Positions 8,148 to 18,588 of a stretch of 64,000 nt of DNA are shown piece after piece (the stretch's first letter is position 1; the number at the start of each line of letters is the position of its first letter). Below the pieces are notes generated by a model that did not search any database, was not told the origin of the DNA, and was given only the letters and a program-made list of their open reading frames with translations. The position numbers and the translations under genes were made by a program. The DNA comes from Shimazuella soli (GTDB lineage Bacteria > Bacillota > Bacilli > Thermoactinomycetales > Thermoactinomycetaceae). The stretch spans positions 1 to 64,000 of the forward strand of contig NZ_JAKWBN010000006.1 of NCBI RefSeq assembly GCF_022511585.1, in the 5' to 3' direction.

Positions 8148-8504
8148 TTGGACAAACAAGCTATATTTAAACGAGTTGCACAAGTAGAGGAGCAGATTGG
8201 TGAATTATACAAAGAGCTGGGCGGTTTGAAATCGGAAATTGTCCATCTCATGGAAGAAAACACTCGTCTCACCCTCGAAAATGATCAACTACGCAAATTA
8301 CAACAAGAAGTTTCTGGGGAGAATGCTGCTGCTTTTTCAGACGAAGCGGGCCAAACAACTCTACACCAGAGTATCGGAAATCATCATTTGATGAATCTGT
8401 ATGATGAAGGATTTCATATATGCAATGTACACTATGGTCGAATGCGTACAGACGGCAACTGTTTATTTTGTATTGCATTCCTCGATAAGACGAAAGAAGA
8501 CTAA
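8148..8504 (+). CDS. yabA: Replication initiation control protein YabA
   Basis: YabA negatively regulates initiation by bridging DnaA and DnaN. The 118-aa protein has an N-terminal coiled coil (about 1-60, tetramerisation) and a C-terminal zinc-binding domain with the conserved GFHICNVHYG and CLFC pieces (H, C and two C ligands). Homology places the start at TTG 8148 (MDKQAIFKRV), matching the family N-terminus; an upstream in-frame ATG at 8109 has no spacing to its ribosome site. It closes the ricT-yabA pair and is followed by a strong terminator. Confidence 0.92.
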   Translation: MDKQAIFKRVAQVEEQIGELYKELGGLKSEIVHLMEENTRLTLENDQLRKLQQEVSGENAAAFSDEAGQTTLHQSIGNHHLMNLYDEGFHICNVHYGRMRTDGNCLFCIAFLDKTKED

Positions 8505-8507
8505 AAG

Positions 8508-8530
8508 CGCCGGTTGCCGGCGTCTTTTTT
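8508..8530 (+). terminator. Intrinsic terminator after yabA
   Basis: CGCCGG (8508-8513) and CCGGCG (8517-8522) form a 6-bp stem with a 3-base loop, followed by TCTTTTTT. Confidence 0.85.
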
Positions 8531-8547
8531 CATAGTAGGATGGTGTA

Positions 8548-8808
8548 ATGTATACAGTTTACATTTTAGAATGTTGTGATGGAACTTATTATACAGGTAT
8601 AACCAATAGATTGAGTTACCGATTGAAGCAGCATCAATTGGGTAAAGCTTCTAAATATACACGTGCACGTTTACCTGTGAAATTAGTCTATCAAGAAACT
8701 GCTTTAAATAAATCGCTTGCATTAAAGAGGGAATGGGAAGTCAAATCGTGGCCTAGGGAAAAAAAGCAACGACTAGTCCAAACTTATTTAGGAGAACGTT
8801 ATGAATGA
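8548..8808 (+). CDS. GIY-YIG domain protein YazA
   Basis: An 86-aa member of the UPF0213 group of single-domain GIY-YIG nucleases. The motif is visible as VYILE (residues 3-7) and YYTGIT (14-19), followed by Arg in LSYRL and a conserved glutamate in the ALKREWEVKSW helix. Biological role is unknown in Firmicutes; DNA repair has been proposed for relatives. The gene lies between yabA and rsmI as in B. subtilis and overlaps rsmI by four bases (ATGA), so the two are co-translated. Confidence 0.9.
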   Translation: MYTVYILECCDGTYYTGITNRLSYRLKQHQLGKASKYTRARLPVKLVYQETALNKSLALKREWEVKSWPREKKQRLVQTYLGERYE

Positions 8809-9680
8809 ATAGACAAAAAAGTTTTGCAAATGATCAAGAAGGAATCGGCAAGCTGTATGTGGTTGGGACACCGATTGGTAATTTAAATGAAATGAGCCCC
8901 CGGGCAATCGATGTCTTAAAAACAGTTGATTTGATTGCAGCTGAAGATACAAGACATACCCGTAAACTTCTCTCCTATTTTGAATTTAGTACACCGCTTA
9001 TTAGTTTGCATGAACATAATGAAGTCTCCAAAACAGAGGATATCGTACAGCAGTTACTAGCTGGGAAATCTGTTGCAGTAGTAAGTGATGCGGGTATGCC
9101 TGCCATATCTGATCCAGGTGAAGTATTGGTAGATGCAGCATTGAAGGCTGGAATCAGTGTGATTCCTGTTTCAGGACCAAATGCAGCCATAAATGCATTA
9201 GTAGCTTCTGGAATCGCTGCACAGCCATTTACTTTTATTGGCTTTTTACCGCGACAAAAGAAAGAACGACAGAAAGAGTTACAGCGGTGGTCCAAAATGC
9301 CGACTACACTCATCTTCTATGAAGCACCACACCGCGTAAAGCAGATGTTGCATGATTGTGCTGCTATTTTGGGAGATAGAAAGGCGGCAGTTGCCAGAGA
9401 ACTGACCAAAAAGCATGAAGAGTGGCTGCGAGGTACGATAGCAGAGATTATTAATTATCTAGAAGGTGCAGAAATATTAGGAGAGTATTGTGTGGTAATA
9501 GAAGGATCAACAGATAATGAAGATGACACACATAATAACTGGTGGAATGATTTAGAAGTTGTCCAGCATGTGCAACATTACATAGAAGGAGGAATGGATA
9601 AAAAATCGGCGATTCGTCAAGTGGCAAATGATCGGGGAGTTCCAAAACGCGAGATATATCAGATTTATCATGAACATTAA
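8805..9680 (+). CDS. rsmI: 16S rRNA 2'-O-methyltransferase RsmI
   Basis: Methylates the ribose of C1402 (E. coli numbering) in the 16S decoding centre using S-adenosylmethionine. The 291-aa protein belongs to the tetrapyrrole-methylase (SPOUT-unrelated, class III) fold with VVGTPIGNL near residues 19-27, AEDTRHTRKL near 46-55, SDAGMPAISDPG near 95-106 and SGPNA near 123-127. The start ATG 8805 overlaps the yazA stop. It ends a short operon; the next gene differs sharply in base composition. Confidence 0.95.
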   Translation: MNRQKSFANDQEGIGKLYVVGTPIGNLNEMSPRAIDVLKTVDLIAAEDTRHTRKLLSYFEFSTPLISLHEHNEVSKTEDIVQQLLAGKSVAVVSDAGMPAISDPGEVLVDAALKAGISVIPVSGPNAAINALVASGIAAQPFTFIGFLPRQKKERQKELQRWSKMPTTLIFYEAPHRVKQMLHDCAAILGDRKAAVARELTKKHEEWLRGTIAEIINYLEGAEILGEYCVVIEGSTDNEDDTHNNWWNDLEVVQHVQHYIEGGMDKKSAIRQVANDRGVPKREIYQIYHEH

Positions 9681-9782
9681 GGGAAAATTGGGAAATTTAC
9701 GGATTACAATTGATGAGGTTTTTGCTAGAATAGGAGGCAGAAACACAACCACCCCACGTCTGCAAAGACGCAGGAGCAAGCC

Positions 9783-10196
9783 ATGAACCAGACAGAGCTC
9801 GGTTACTTCCAGACCTCTCAGGGTCTGCGAGAGAAGATCTACCTCGTGTTCGCCATGCTGATGCAGGCGAACTACATCACCAAGGGTGACGATGAGTACC
9901 AGGCATCGGTTGATCTCCTGTTCAACAGGATCATTCCCCTGAGCAAAGGCGTCTTCCTCTCCGCCGAGGAATGCCGAGTGCGGGAGGACTTTCTCTCGCG
10001 CATGATGGATGATTGCGAGAAGAGGTGGTCGGCTCAGTTCGGTTCGCTCAGCGAATCTGAGAAGAAGGTGTACGTCAAATACGGCAAGGAGCTGGAGAAA
10101 AAGAGGCTCGGCCGTCCGTACAGCAGTCTCCAGATCGTCGAGTTCTTCCAGAGGATTCAGAAGATCCAGAAGAAGGGCTTGACCCTGGCTGCCTGA
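9783..10196 (+). CDS. Unknown protein, G+C-rich and probably transferred (137 aa)
   Basis: I do not recognise this protein. Almost every codon ends in G or C, the reverse of all its neighbours, so it is not native to this chromosome in recent history. The start ATG has an AGGAG six bases upstream. The product is mostly helical and charged (a long basic C-terminal helix with KKVYVKYGKELEKKR and QRIQKIQKKG), with no membrane segment or known motif; it could be a small regulatory or structural protein from a high-GC bacterium or phage. The antisense strand is also open through it, an expected effect of high GC3. A large hairpin follows directly. Confidence 0.6.
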   Translation: MNQTELGYFQTSQGLREKIYLVFAMLMQANYITKGDDEYQASVDLLFNRIIPLSKGVFLSAEECRVREDFLSRMMDDCEKRWSAQFGSLSESEKKVYVKYGKELEKKRLGRPYSSLQIVEFFQRIQKIQKKGLTLAA

Positions 10197-10197
10197 A

Positions 10198-10248
10198 CGT
10201 GGGTCCCTCGGATTAGGTGGAGAGTACTCTCCCCAATTCGAGGCCACG
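10198..10248 (+). repeat. Long G+C-rich hairpin after the foreign gene
   Basis: The region is a nearly perfect inverted repeat: CGTGG (10198) with CCACG (10244), CCTCG with CGAGG (10239), and an inner GGAGAG/CTCTCC around a TA loop. It starts two bases after the stop codon of the G+C-rich gene and shares its composition, so it probably arrived with it. There is no T-run. Confidence 0.6.
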
Positions 10249-10274
10249 AACATATTTCTACTTTTAAATAGAAC

Positions 10275-10304
10275 AAAAACCGAGCCAGACGAGCTCGGTT
10301 TTTT
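10275..10304. terminator. Bidirectional intrinsic terminator
   Basis: AAAACCGAGC (10276-10285) pairs with GCTCGGTTTT (10293-10302) around a 7-base loop; the A-tract and T-tract make it usable on both strands. It separates the foreign gene from convergent abrB. Confidence 0.8.
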
Positions 10305-10348
10305 GTATGTGTTTCTGTGTTGCAATATGTTATGTTTGATAGGAGAAA

Positions 10349-10621
10349 TTATTCAGCGGTAACTTTATTTCCATGGATGAGTTCGTACATTTCTTCGATA
10401 CATTTGCGGCTTACTACTTTATTTTTATAACGAACCGTTTCATCCACTTCGCCAGTGAAGATACATGCTGGTTCGTATTTTTTCAATACAATACGCTCAC
10501 CATCAACGTAAATCTCAAGAGCATCTTTTTCACCAATACCTAAAGTTCGACGCAATTCGATAGGAATCACCACTCGACCCAATTCGTCCACTTTACGTAC
10601 AATACCAGTAGATTTCAACAT
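10349..10621 (-). CDS. abrB: Transition-state regulator AbrB
   Basis: A DNA-binding regulator that represses post-exponential genes until Spo0A~P lowers its level. The N-terminal swapped-hairpin domain (residues 1-50) is nearly identical to B. subtilis AbrB (STGIVRKVDELGRVVIP, ELRRTLGI, KDALEIYVDGE). The C-terminal half diverges and has one cysteine in PACIFTGEV. At 90 aa it is the normal size. ATG 10621 has GGAGA upstream; an in-frame start six codons earlier lacks one. It is convergent with rsmI, as in B. subtilis, but a foreign gene has landed between them. SpoVT in this window shares the same N-terminal domain. Confidence 0.95.
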   Translation of the reverse strand: MLKSTGIVRKVDELGRVVIPIELRRTLGIGEKDALEIYVDGERIVLKKYEPACIFTGEVDETVRYKNKVVSRKCIEEMYELIHGNKVTAE

Positions 10622-10811
10622 ACTTGATTCTCCTCTCAATTCTGATCTTTGGTGTTATTTTTTTCTCTTTATAATTGCCGTCAAATTTCGACATCATTTA
10701 ATTCTTCCTCATCATACCAGCGATTCCCATACCAGTCAATATTACAATAGGGTAATTATAGAAAATTTCTTGAAGAATGTTGGAAACCTGTTAGGAAAAG
10801 GAGAGATTCCA

Positions 10812-11762
10812 TTGATACCAGTATCTGTAGAGCTTAAAAATAAGTTAAAAGAAGTAAATGAATCATTAAGGAAACAGTTCCCAAGTCAGTATTATCAGCC
10901 TTCTGATATTCGACAAAAATTGCAGAAAGCAGGTAGATTTCATCGTTTTGACAAGTTTCAAAAAAATGAATTAGATAGATTGCTAGGTGACAAGAGTATT
11001 GTGGGTGTGGATGGTTCTGTAAATTCTACCAAAGGAACGGAAAAAAGAGTGTTATCTGTCTTCCAAGCTTTGGCAAAGGCGACAAGAGGCGGAGAAAAAT
11101 GGGCCGCAGATGTATATACACCGTTATTAGAAGAAGAGATAGAAAAAGAACAAGAAGCGGCTTCCCATGCAAGAAAAAGAGGTGCACTCTTATCCAATTT
11201 GGAGATGGAAGTAGCTATTCAAGCGATGAGGGAGTGGCACCCAAAAGCGATGTTGATGGATGGTTCTCTTTTGCACTACCATATAGATGACATGGGGAAA
11301 TGGGAAACAGTACAGCGAGTTGCCCTAGAAGAGAAAGTAAGCGTGATTGGGATTGCAGAAGAAATGGGGACAAGTACCCTAGTTCATGAACTTTTTCCCG
11401 AATACAAGGGTTGGACTGATCGTGATTTACTTTACGGCGTGCTTGAAGTAGGAGAAGCTTTTTTACTCGATGAACGCTATTTTGGAGGGAAAATGTGGAG
11501 GGCTGTTTTCCGTCCCTCTGACAGTCCAGTACCGATTGGATTGGATGGCATCATGGGACAGCTTGAGGAACAATTCAACTTGATACGATTAGTTTATACC
11601 TTAACTCCCCGCCAAGGAAGAGGTATTCCTTACTGGTTGGATATTGTAGATAATCAAGTTCGGGTGACCAATGCTCTTGTACAGACAATGGTAGAAGAAT
11701 ACATTGATGAAGATTTAAGAAGACGTCTCTTAGTGACCAAGCGGGATGAGAGAATTATTTAG
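10812..11762 (+). CDS. nurA: NurA-domain nuclease
   Basis: A 5'-3' nuclease of the NurA family, which works with the HerA hexamer to resect DNA ends. The RNase H-like core is visible with Asp motifs GVDGSVNST (start of the domain) and LMDGSLLHYH in the middle, and a conserved RVTNALVQTMVEE segment near the C-terminus. I take TTG 10812 because AAAGGAGAG lies six bases upstream; an earlier TTG at 10770 has no ribosome site. The product is then 316 aa. herA follows 14 bases after the stop, giving a two-gene operon inserted between abrB and the metG region. Confidence 0.82.
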   Translation: MIPVSVELKNKLKEVNESLRKQFPSQYYQPSDIRQKLQKAGRFHRFDKFQKNELDRLLGDKSIVGVDGSVNSTKGTEKRVLSVFQALAKATRGGEKWAADVYTPLLEEEIEKEQEAASHARKRGALLSNLEMEVAIQAMREWHPKAMLMDGSLLHYHIDDMGKWETVQRVALEEKVSVIGIAEEMGTSTLVHELFPEYKGWTDRDLLYGVLEVGEAFLLDERYFGGKMWRAVFRPSDSPVPIGLDGIMGQLEEQFNLIRLVYTLTPRQGRGIPYWLDIVDNQVRVTNALVQTMVEEYIDEDLRRRLLVTKRDERII

Positions 11763-11776
11763 TAAGGAGAGAGAAG

Positions 11777-13615
11777 ATGCAAGTAGTTGGAGTTACAACA
11801 CAACAAGAAGTATATATTGTTTCCAGAGAAAGAAAGTTTTGTATCAATGAGTTTTTAGTGATGGTGGATGATGTACTAGGAGATCCAATTGGAGAAGTAG
11901 TCGAAACATTATCCTATAACCGTTTGATCCCGATGGGATTGGACAAGTCTATTGTGGATGCTCAAGTATTACAGACGTTGCAGCAGATTGGCTATGATGT
12001 GGAATCTGAAGAAATTAATTTAGCTAAAGTTCGTTTATTAGAAGAAGCGATTCATCCTATAAGGACAGGATCAATGGTGAGATTACCTCATTTTGAAGAA
12101 GTACGTCATCTGCTGATCAAAACAACACCTGAAGACGGCATGGTACTGGGAGAGATTAGAGGTACGGATTCATTGATTTCATCCATGACGGATGATTTAC
12201 ATAATCAAGTAGTGATGATGGAACAAAACGAATTGCGTCCTCAGCATGGTGTTCCGTTTTTATTTGATATCCGTACGATGCAGCAGTATCCTCACATGGG
12301 GATTTTCGGAGGTTCTGGTTCGGGGAAATCTTTTGGTTTACGAGTGATGCTGGAGGAATTGATGAAGCTTTCGATTCCAACCCTTGTTTTTGATCCGCAT
12401 TTTGAGATGGATTTTGCTGATTATCTTCCAGAGCTAGAGGAAAAAGCTGCTCCCTTGCAATCTAAATTTATTCGGTTGGCTGTAGGGAAGGAGATTGGTA
12501 TTTCCTTTGAAGCGTTGACTATCAATGATCTCATCAACCTTTTGCGTACAGTTGGAGATCAGTTTTCGGAGGCAATGACGAATGTGGTGCAGATGTTGCA
12601 TAAGCCAAAGGATTCATTTACTTCATTCAGCGATCGAATAGCTAATTTAGTAGAAGCATTAGAAGAGGGAAATGCGTTTGATCGTCAAGGAAAAAGGGAC
12701 AGTATTTCTTATGCAGAGGGACAGCGGGCGATAGATTTGCAGGAGTTAAAACGAAAGTATGGAGATCTGCCACTGGCATCGATCAAAGGTGTTAGGTGGC
12801 GCTTGATGCGTTTGGAGAGAGCTGGTCTCTTTCATCAAGATATCCATTCTATTGAGCGCGGTCTTGAGCAAGGGAAACTGGTAGTTGTTCAAGGGCCATC
12901 ATGGGTGCTGCAAGTATTTGCTAACTATGTGATAGGAAGCTTATACCGCAAACGCCGGGAATACAAAGATGCTCGGATGAATGGGGAAGAAGGACATTTC
13001 TTTCCGCCGTTTGTCATCGTGACAGATGAAGCACACAATTTTGCACCCAAAGCTATTGATTCACCTGCGAAAGCAATTATCAAAGAAATTGCCCAAGAAG
13101 GACGAAAGTATGGTGTTTTTTTAATACTTGCCACTCAAAGGCCGACTTTACTCGACGAAACGACTACTGCCCAGCTCAACACCAAATTTGTTTTTCGAAC
13201 TGTCCGAGGAACAGATATTGCTACACTAAAAGAAGAAACCGATCTTACTCAAGAAGAAGGCAAACGGCTTCCATACCTTCGCTCAGGAGATACTTTTGTG
13301 TCATCAGCAGCATATGGAAGAACGTTATTTATACGTATTCGTGCGGCATACACGAGAAGCCCACATTTGCTCAATCCATTTGATGAACTTCGCCAGCTTC
13401 AATCGAGTAAAACAGAAGAATTAGTTGATTTACTAAAAGCAAAGATGCCATTTTTTGATACAGATCTGATGATGGTTTTAGCAGATGTCAATCGTGAATT
13501 GGGTAAAAGTTGGGATGTCGTTCGATTAAAAGAAGAATTAAACTCATTAGGAAGAAGCAATCAGATTAAAATCAAAGAAACACCCTTTGCTACTCAATAT
13601 GAGAAAGTCAAGTAA
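11777..13615 (+). CDS. herA: HerA-type ATPase/DNA translocase
   Basis: A 612-aa FtsK/HerA-superfamily ATPase (DUF87 type). Residues 1-140 form the N-terminal HAS-like barrel region; Walker A GGSGSGKS is at 178-185, and a Walker B hydrophobic strand ending TDEAHNF lies near 410-420, followed by GRKYGVFLILATQRP (arginine-sensor region). HerA forms a hexameric ring that pumps DNA into the NurA nuclease. In the cytoplasm the pair may serve DNA repair; HerA homologues also occur in antiviral systems (Sir2-HerA), so a defence role cannot be excluded. It starts 14 bases after nurA and has an AAGGAGAG ribosome site. Confidence 0.85.
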   Translation: MQVVGVTTQQEVYIVSRERKFCINEFLVMVDDVLGDPIGEVVETLSYNRLIPMGLDKSIVDAQVLQTLQQIGYDVESEEINLAKVRLLEEAIHPIRTGSMVRLPHFEEVRHLLIKTTPEDGMVLGEIRGTDSLISSMTDDLHNQVVMMEQNELRPQHGVPFLFDIRTMQQYPHMGIFGGSGSGKSFGLRVMLEELMKLSIPTLVFDPHFEMDFADYLPELEEKAAPLQSKFIRLAVGKEIGISFEALTINDLINLLRTVGDQFSEAMTNVVQMLHKPKDSFTSFSDRIANLVEALEEGNAFDRQGKRDSISYAEGQRAIDLQELKRKYGDLPLASIKGVRWRLMRLERAGLFHQDIHSIERGLEQGKLVVVQGPSWVLQVFANYVIGSLYRKRREYKDARMNGEEGHFFPPFVIVTDEAHNFAPKAIDSPAKAIIKEIAQEGRKYGVFLILATQRPTLLDETTTAQLNTKFVFRTVRGTDIATLKEETDLTQEEGKRLPYLRSGDTFVSSAAYGRTLFIRIRAAYTRSPHLLNPFDELRQLQSSKTEELVDLLKAKMPFFDTDLMMVLADVNRELGKSWDVVRLKEELNSLGRSNQIKIKETPFATQYEKVK

Positions 13616-13660
13616 TGACTTGGCAGAGAAATAAGATGAAAAACCTATATTTCACAAAGC

Positions 13661-13705
13661 AAAACCTTTTATCCTTGTAATGTGAGGAATAAAGGGTTTT
13701 TATTT
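13661..13705 (+). terminator. Intrinsic terminator after herA
   Basis: AAAACCTTTTATCC pairs with GGAATAAAGGGTTTT across an 11-base loop and is followed by TATTTATTT. Confidence 0.65.
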
Positions 13706-13806
13706 ATTTAGAATAAAAAGGAAGTGAAACTATCGTGAATACTATGAATATAGTAAAATATTAACATGTATCATGAAGATAAATTCGCATATAAGGAATG
13801 AAGAAG

Positions 13807-14505
13807 ATGATCAACAAGAATATTACAATAGCTGCAGTGGTTGTTGTTGTATTGACGATTGGTATTTCTATTGGCATAGGAATAAACCCTGACAATAATG
13901 CTGATAAGCAGAAGCCTAGTAAACAAGATGAAACACCTACTGTAGATACAAATACATATACCATGCAACGAGATTTATCCCAGTATGAAAAACATGCTAT
14001 GGAATATTTGTTAGAAGCAACTTTTTCCACTGATGTGAATGTAAAAAAGTTAAATGAATTAGGTGGTTGTGAAGACGATAGATGCCAATTAGTAAATAAT
14101 TTATATGATAATGGAAATATAACCGGGGAATTTCCATCGTTTATCTCCAAATCTGGTACATACTATGTTGGATCAGATATAGCAAATCAAGCCCCTGATG
14201 GTCAGGGACAAGTGCTAGTATATATTTTGGTTCCTCCAAAGAGTATGGAAAGCATGGAATCAAAAGAACCTTCGGGTGCATCTCTTCCGATCTATCCTAA
14301 ATCGAATTTGGTTGTATTCAATTTGTCCAAAAACGATGATGGAAAAACGGAATTAGAATCGTATGATGCTTACAGTGCGGCGGATTATAAAAAGTACTAC
14401 GAATACAATGATTTTATAAGCTCAGAGATAGGACAACTCATTACAAAAGAAGCCAACCTAGATTGGCGGCCGGTGAATGTACAGTCCAAAACAAAATTCC
14501 AGTAA
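13807..14505 (+). CDS. Membrane-anchored extracytoplasmic protein, unknown
   Basis: A 232-aa protein of unknown function. Residues 4-26 form one hydrophobic N-terminal segment (ITIAAVVVVVLTIGISIGIG), with no lipobox cysteine, so it is anchored or cleaved; the following 25 residues are a polar linker (DNNADKQKPSKQDE) and the rest is outside the cell. A pair of cysteines (GGCEDDRCQL) could form a disulfide. AAGGA lies nine bases before ATG 13807, whereas ATG 13798 (three codons earlier) abuts it, so I prefer the former. It stands alone between terminators. Confidence 0.65.
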   Translation: MINKNITIAAVVVVVLTIGISIGIGINPDNNADKQKPSKQDETPTVDTNTYTMQRDLSQYEKHAMEYLLEATFSTDVNVKKLNELGGCEDDRCQLVNNLYDNGNITGEFPSFISKSGTYYVGSDIANQAPDGQGQVLVYILVPPKSMESMESKEPSGASLPIYPKSNLVVFNLSKNDDGKTELESYDAYSAADYKKYYEYNDFISSEIGQLITKEANLDWRPVNVQSKTKFQ

Positions 14506-14532
14506 GTATTTTCTCATAACGGTTCAAATCAA

Positions 14533-14566
14533 TCCTCCTACTGTTTATAAGGTAGGAGCTTTATTT
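14533..14566 (+). terminator. Terminator-like hairpin
   Basis: CTCCTAC (14535-14541) pairs with GTAGGAG (14552-14558), followed by CTTTATTT. It ends the anchored-protein gene. Confidence 0.65.
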
Positions 14567-14568
14567 CG

Positions 14569-14610
14569 GTAACGATATCCAGTTGTTACCAAATAGAAAG
14601 TTTTCTATTT
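14569..14610. promoter_or_regulatory. Two adjacent inverted repeats before the epimerase
   Basis: GGTAAC (14569) and GTTACC (14585) form one inverted repeat; directly next to it AAATAGAAA (14591) and TTTCTATTT (14602) form a second, separated by two bases. The rest of the 14506-14826 gap is A+T-rich without another visible gene. Confidence 0.35.
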
Positions 14611-14826
14611 TATGTGGTAAGATAATTTCGCTTCCTTATACAAAAATAATTTCCATTGTTTATTATGTTAGTAGTAATTTTTAGACAAAATTTCTATTAA
14701 TCAAATATACAGTAACTTAATACAAAAGCGTAATTAGGGATAAAAATATGTAGAAAGGACTGTCTAAAGGAGGATTTTTCTAACTAAAAGAGATGGAAGT
14801 TTCCATTGAAGATGGGGCGTGAAGAT

Positions 14827-15789
14827 ATGAAATTATTGATCACTGGTGGTGCTGGTTTTATTGGAAGTAATCTTGTACAACATTTATCGCTGTTTACTCA
14901 ATATAAAAAAATAGGTGTGATAGATAATTTTGATCCATTTTACCCTGCCGAAGTGAAGAAAAAGCGGATAAAGAAATGGGAAAAAATACCCAGTATTCAA
15001 TTGTATAAGGCGGATATTCGAGATGAGTCTCAGATGGAGGAAATTTTTAAAGCAGAAAATTGGGATACCATTATTCATTTAGCCGCAGTTCCATGTGCCC
15101 GTTCTTCTATAGAAGACCCTGCACTTTATAGTGATGTGAATGTAACAGGCACAGTACAAATATTGCAATTGGCGGCAGAACATCAGATAAAGCGATTTAT
15201 ATTTATTTCTTCCTCTTCTATATATGGTTCTGTAGATGAGCCTTATCCATTTCATGAAGAGGAGATTGTGTCCATGCCTATCTCCCCATATGCTACTTCG
15301 AAATGGGCCGCAGAAAATTACTGTCAGTTGTTTTATCAACTTTATGGTTTTGATATCACCGTTCTAAGGTTGTTTACAACATTTGGACCAGGACAGCGCC
15401 CTGATATGGCGATGCACAAGTTTGCAGAGCAAATGGTAGCGGGTATTCCAGTTACTATCTTTGATCCAGCTAGTACGAGAGATTATACATATATTAGTGA
15501 TGTTGTAGAAGCGATTCGTTTATCTTTGGAGTGGACAAATGGTTACCAAGTATACAATGTAGGGTCGGGAATATCCGTGAACATTATGCAGATGCTGGAT
15601 GTTTTGTCTAATGCTTTAGGAACAAAACATGAGGTAAAGGTACTCGGAGAACATGATTGTGAAGTAAAGCATACAGTAGCAGATATCCGTAAATTAGAAC
15701 AGTCTATTGGTTTTCGTCCTAAAGTTACATTTCAGGAAGGAATATTATTATTTGCCAATTGGTTTTTGGAAGAAAAACGTTTAAAATAA
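14827..15789 (+). CDS. NAD-dependent epimerase (GalE/WbpP-like)
   Basis: An extended-SDR sugar-nucleotide epimerase/dehydratase of 320 aa. The Rossmann motif GGAGFIGS is at residues 7-14, a catalytic YATSK segment near residue 157 (Y and K of the YxxxK pair) and a sugar-binding RLFTTFGPGQRPDMA segment near 185-199. The nearest experimentally known relatives would be UDP-glucose or UDP-glucuronate 4-epimerases; substrate is not decidable. I take ATG 14827 (MKLLITGG) because a TTG at 14806 lies in the ribosome-site region. It is monocistronic and may feed spore or cell surface polysaccharide. Confidence 0.82.
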   Translation: MKLLITGGAGFIGSNLVQHLSLFTQYKKIGVIDNFDPFYPAEVKKKRIKKWEKIPSIQLYKADIRDESQMEEIFKAENWDTIIHLAAVPCARSSIEDPALYSDVNVTGTVQILQLAAEHQIKRFIFISSSSIYGSVDEPYPFHEEEIVSMPISPYATSKWAAENYCQLFYQLYGFDITVLRLFTTFGPGQRPDMAMHKFAEQMVAGIPVTIFDPASTRDYTYISDVVEAIRLSLEWTNGYQVYNVGSGISVNIMQMLDVLSNALGTKHEVKVLGEHDCEVKHTVADIRKLEQSIGFRPKVTFQEGILLFANWFLEEKRLK

Positions 15790-15960
15790 AACTACAGCTA
15801 TTAATGTAATATTCAAATAAAAGATATCAATTAAAGGATGGAAAATCTACATTTTCGTTAAGGGGAATGCTGGCAGTCAATCGTTTCTATCTTACAGTTA
15901 GTTTGAAGCACTTATTCCATTCTGTTGTAGAAACTCTAAATCAGATAGGGGTAGGTGACG

Positions 15961-16266
15961 ATGGAAAAAACAAAACAACAACATATAACTGTTATTCGTA
16001 AAGCTCTTCAATTAATCTCAAAGAAGTTATCCTTTCCTATCATCTCCCAATTGCATTATGGTCCCATGCGTTTTAACCAATTGAAGCAGAAATTTACTGG
16101 GATAAGTGTTACTTCTTTGCGAGACACACTGCTGCATCTAGAGAAACATAACATGATAAAGCGGGAAATATATGCAAAAAGACCAATAAGAATGAAGTAT
16201 TCTTTAACTAAGGAAGGAATAGAATTTATTCGAGTTCTGCTGAGAATTCGTAAATGGAGTGACTAG
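15961..16266 (+). CDS. HxlR-like winged-helix regulator
   Basis: A 101-aa transcription regulator with a single winged helix of the HxlR type: ISQLHYGPMRFNQLKQKFTGISVTSLRDTLLHLEKHNMIKRE spans the recognition region (written here only by its ends: GPMRFNQLK and LRDTLLHLEKHNMIKR). The family's N-terminal sensing cysteine is missing, so redox sensing is unlikely. ATG 15961 has GGGGTAGG five bases upstream. It lies alone before the metG T-box with no obvious target. Confidence 0.7.
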   Translation: MEKTKQQHITVIRKALQLISKKLSFPIISQLHYGPMRFNQLKQKFTGISVTSLRDTLLHLEKHNMIKREIYAKRPIRMKYSLTKEGIEFIRVLLRIRKWSD

Positions 16267-16357
16267 AAACAGATGGGTTATATGTAGTTATTGTGGAATA
16301 AAGAAGCGCAGCTTGCTTTCTATTTGTTTTATTCGATATAATAACTAGTGAAAAAAT

Positions 16358-16600
16358 GTCTATGATTAGGATGAGTACTTATTGATCCCTATCAACAGAG
16401 AGCCGGGTAAGGTGAAAGCCGGTATAGGAGAGAAGAAGGAACATGGCCTAGGAGACGTTTCTTTGAAATCTTTAGTAGAAGAAAACGGTTTACCCTCGTT
16501 ACTGGGTATAAGAGATGTGGAAAAGGATTTACATTTCCACATGAATTTGGGTGGTACCACGTGAACAATCTCGTCCCTTTTATAGGGGCGAGTTTTTATA
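16358..16600 (+). ncRNA. T-box riboswitch, methionine-type
   Basis: The leader of metG carries the T-box signature TGGGTGGTACCACG at 16548-16561, followed by a terminator (CTCGTCCC 16570-16577 with GGGGCGAG 16585-16592 and five T). The Stem I features GGATGAGTA (16368 on), AGAGAGCCGG and GGTGAAAGCCGGT are visible, and the specifier loop contains GGAACATGGCC, giving AUG for methionine. The UGGU of the T-box can pair with ACCA of tRNA having discriminator A, as tRNA-Met has. Uncharged tRNA-Met would favour the antiterminator and induce metG. Specifier position is my inference. Confidence 0.9.
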
Positions 16601-16608
16601 TATTTTAA

Positions 16609-18588
<1,980 letters not shown>

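Noticed and set aside
9552-10325. 257-codon frame on the minus strand across the G+C-rich gene
   Set aside because: It is antisense to a gene with extreme G/C-ending codons, which opens the opposite frame by chance; it runs into rsmI and the terminator and lacks a ribosome site. The plus-strand gene has an AGGAG at good distance.
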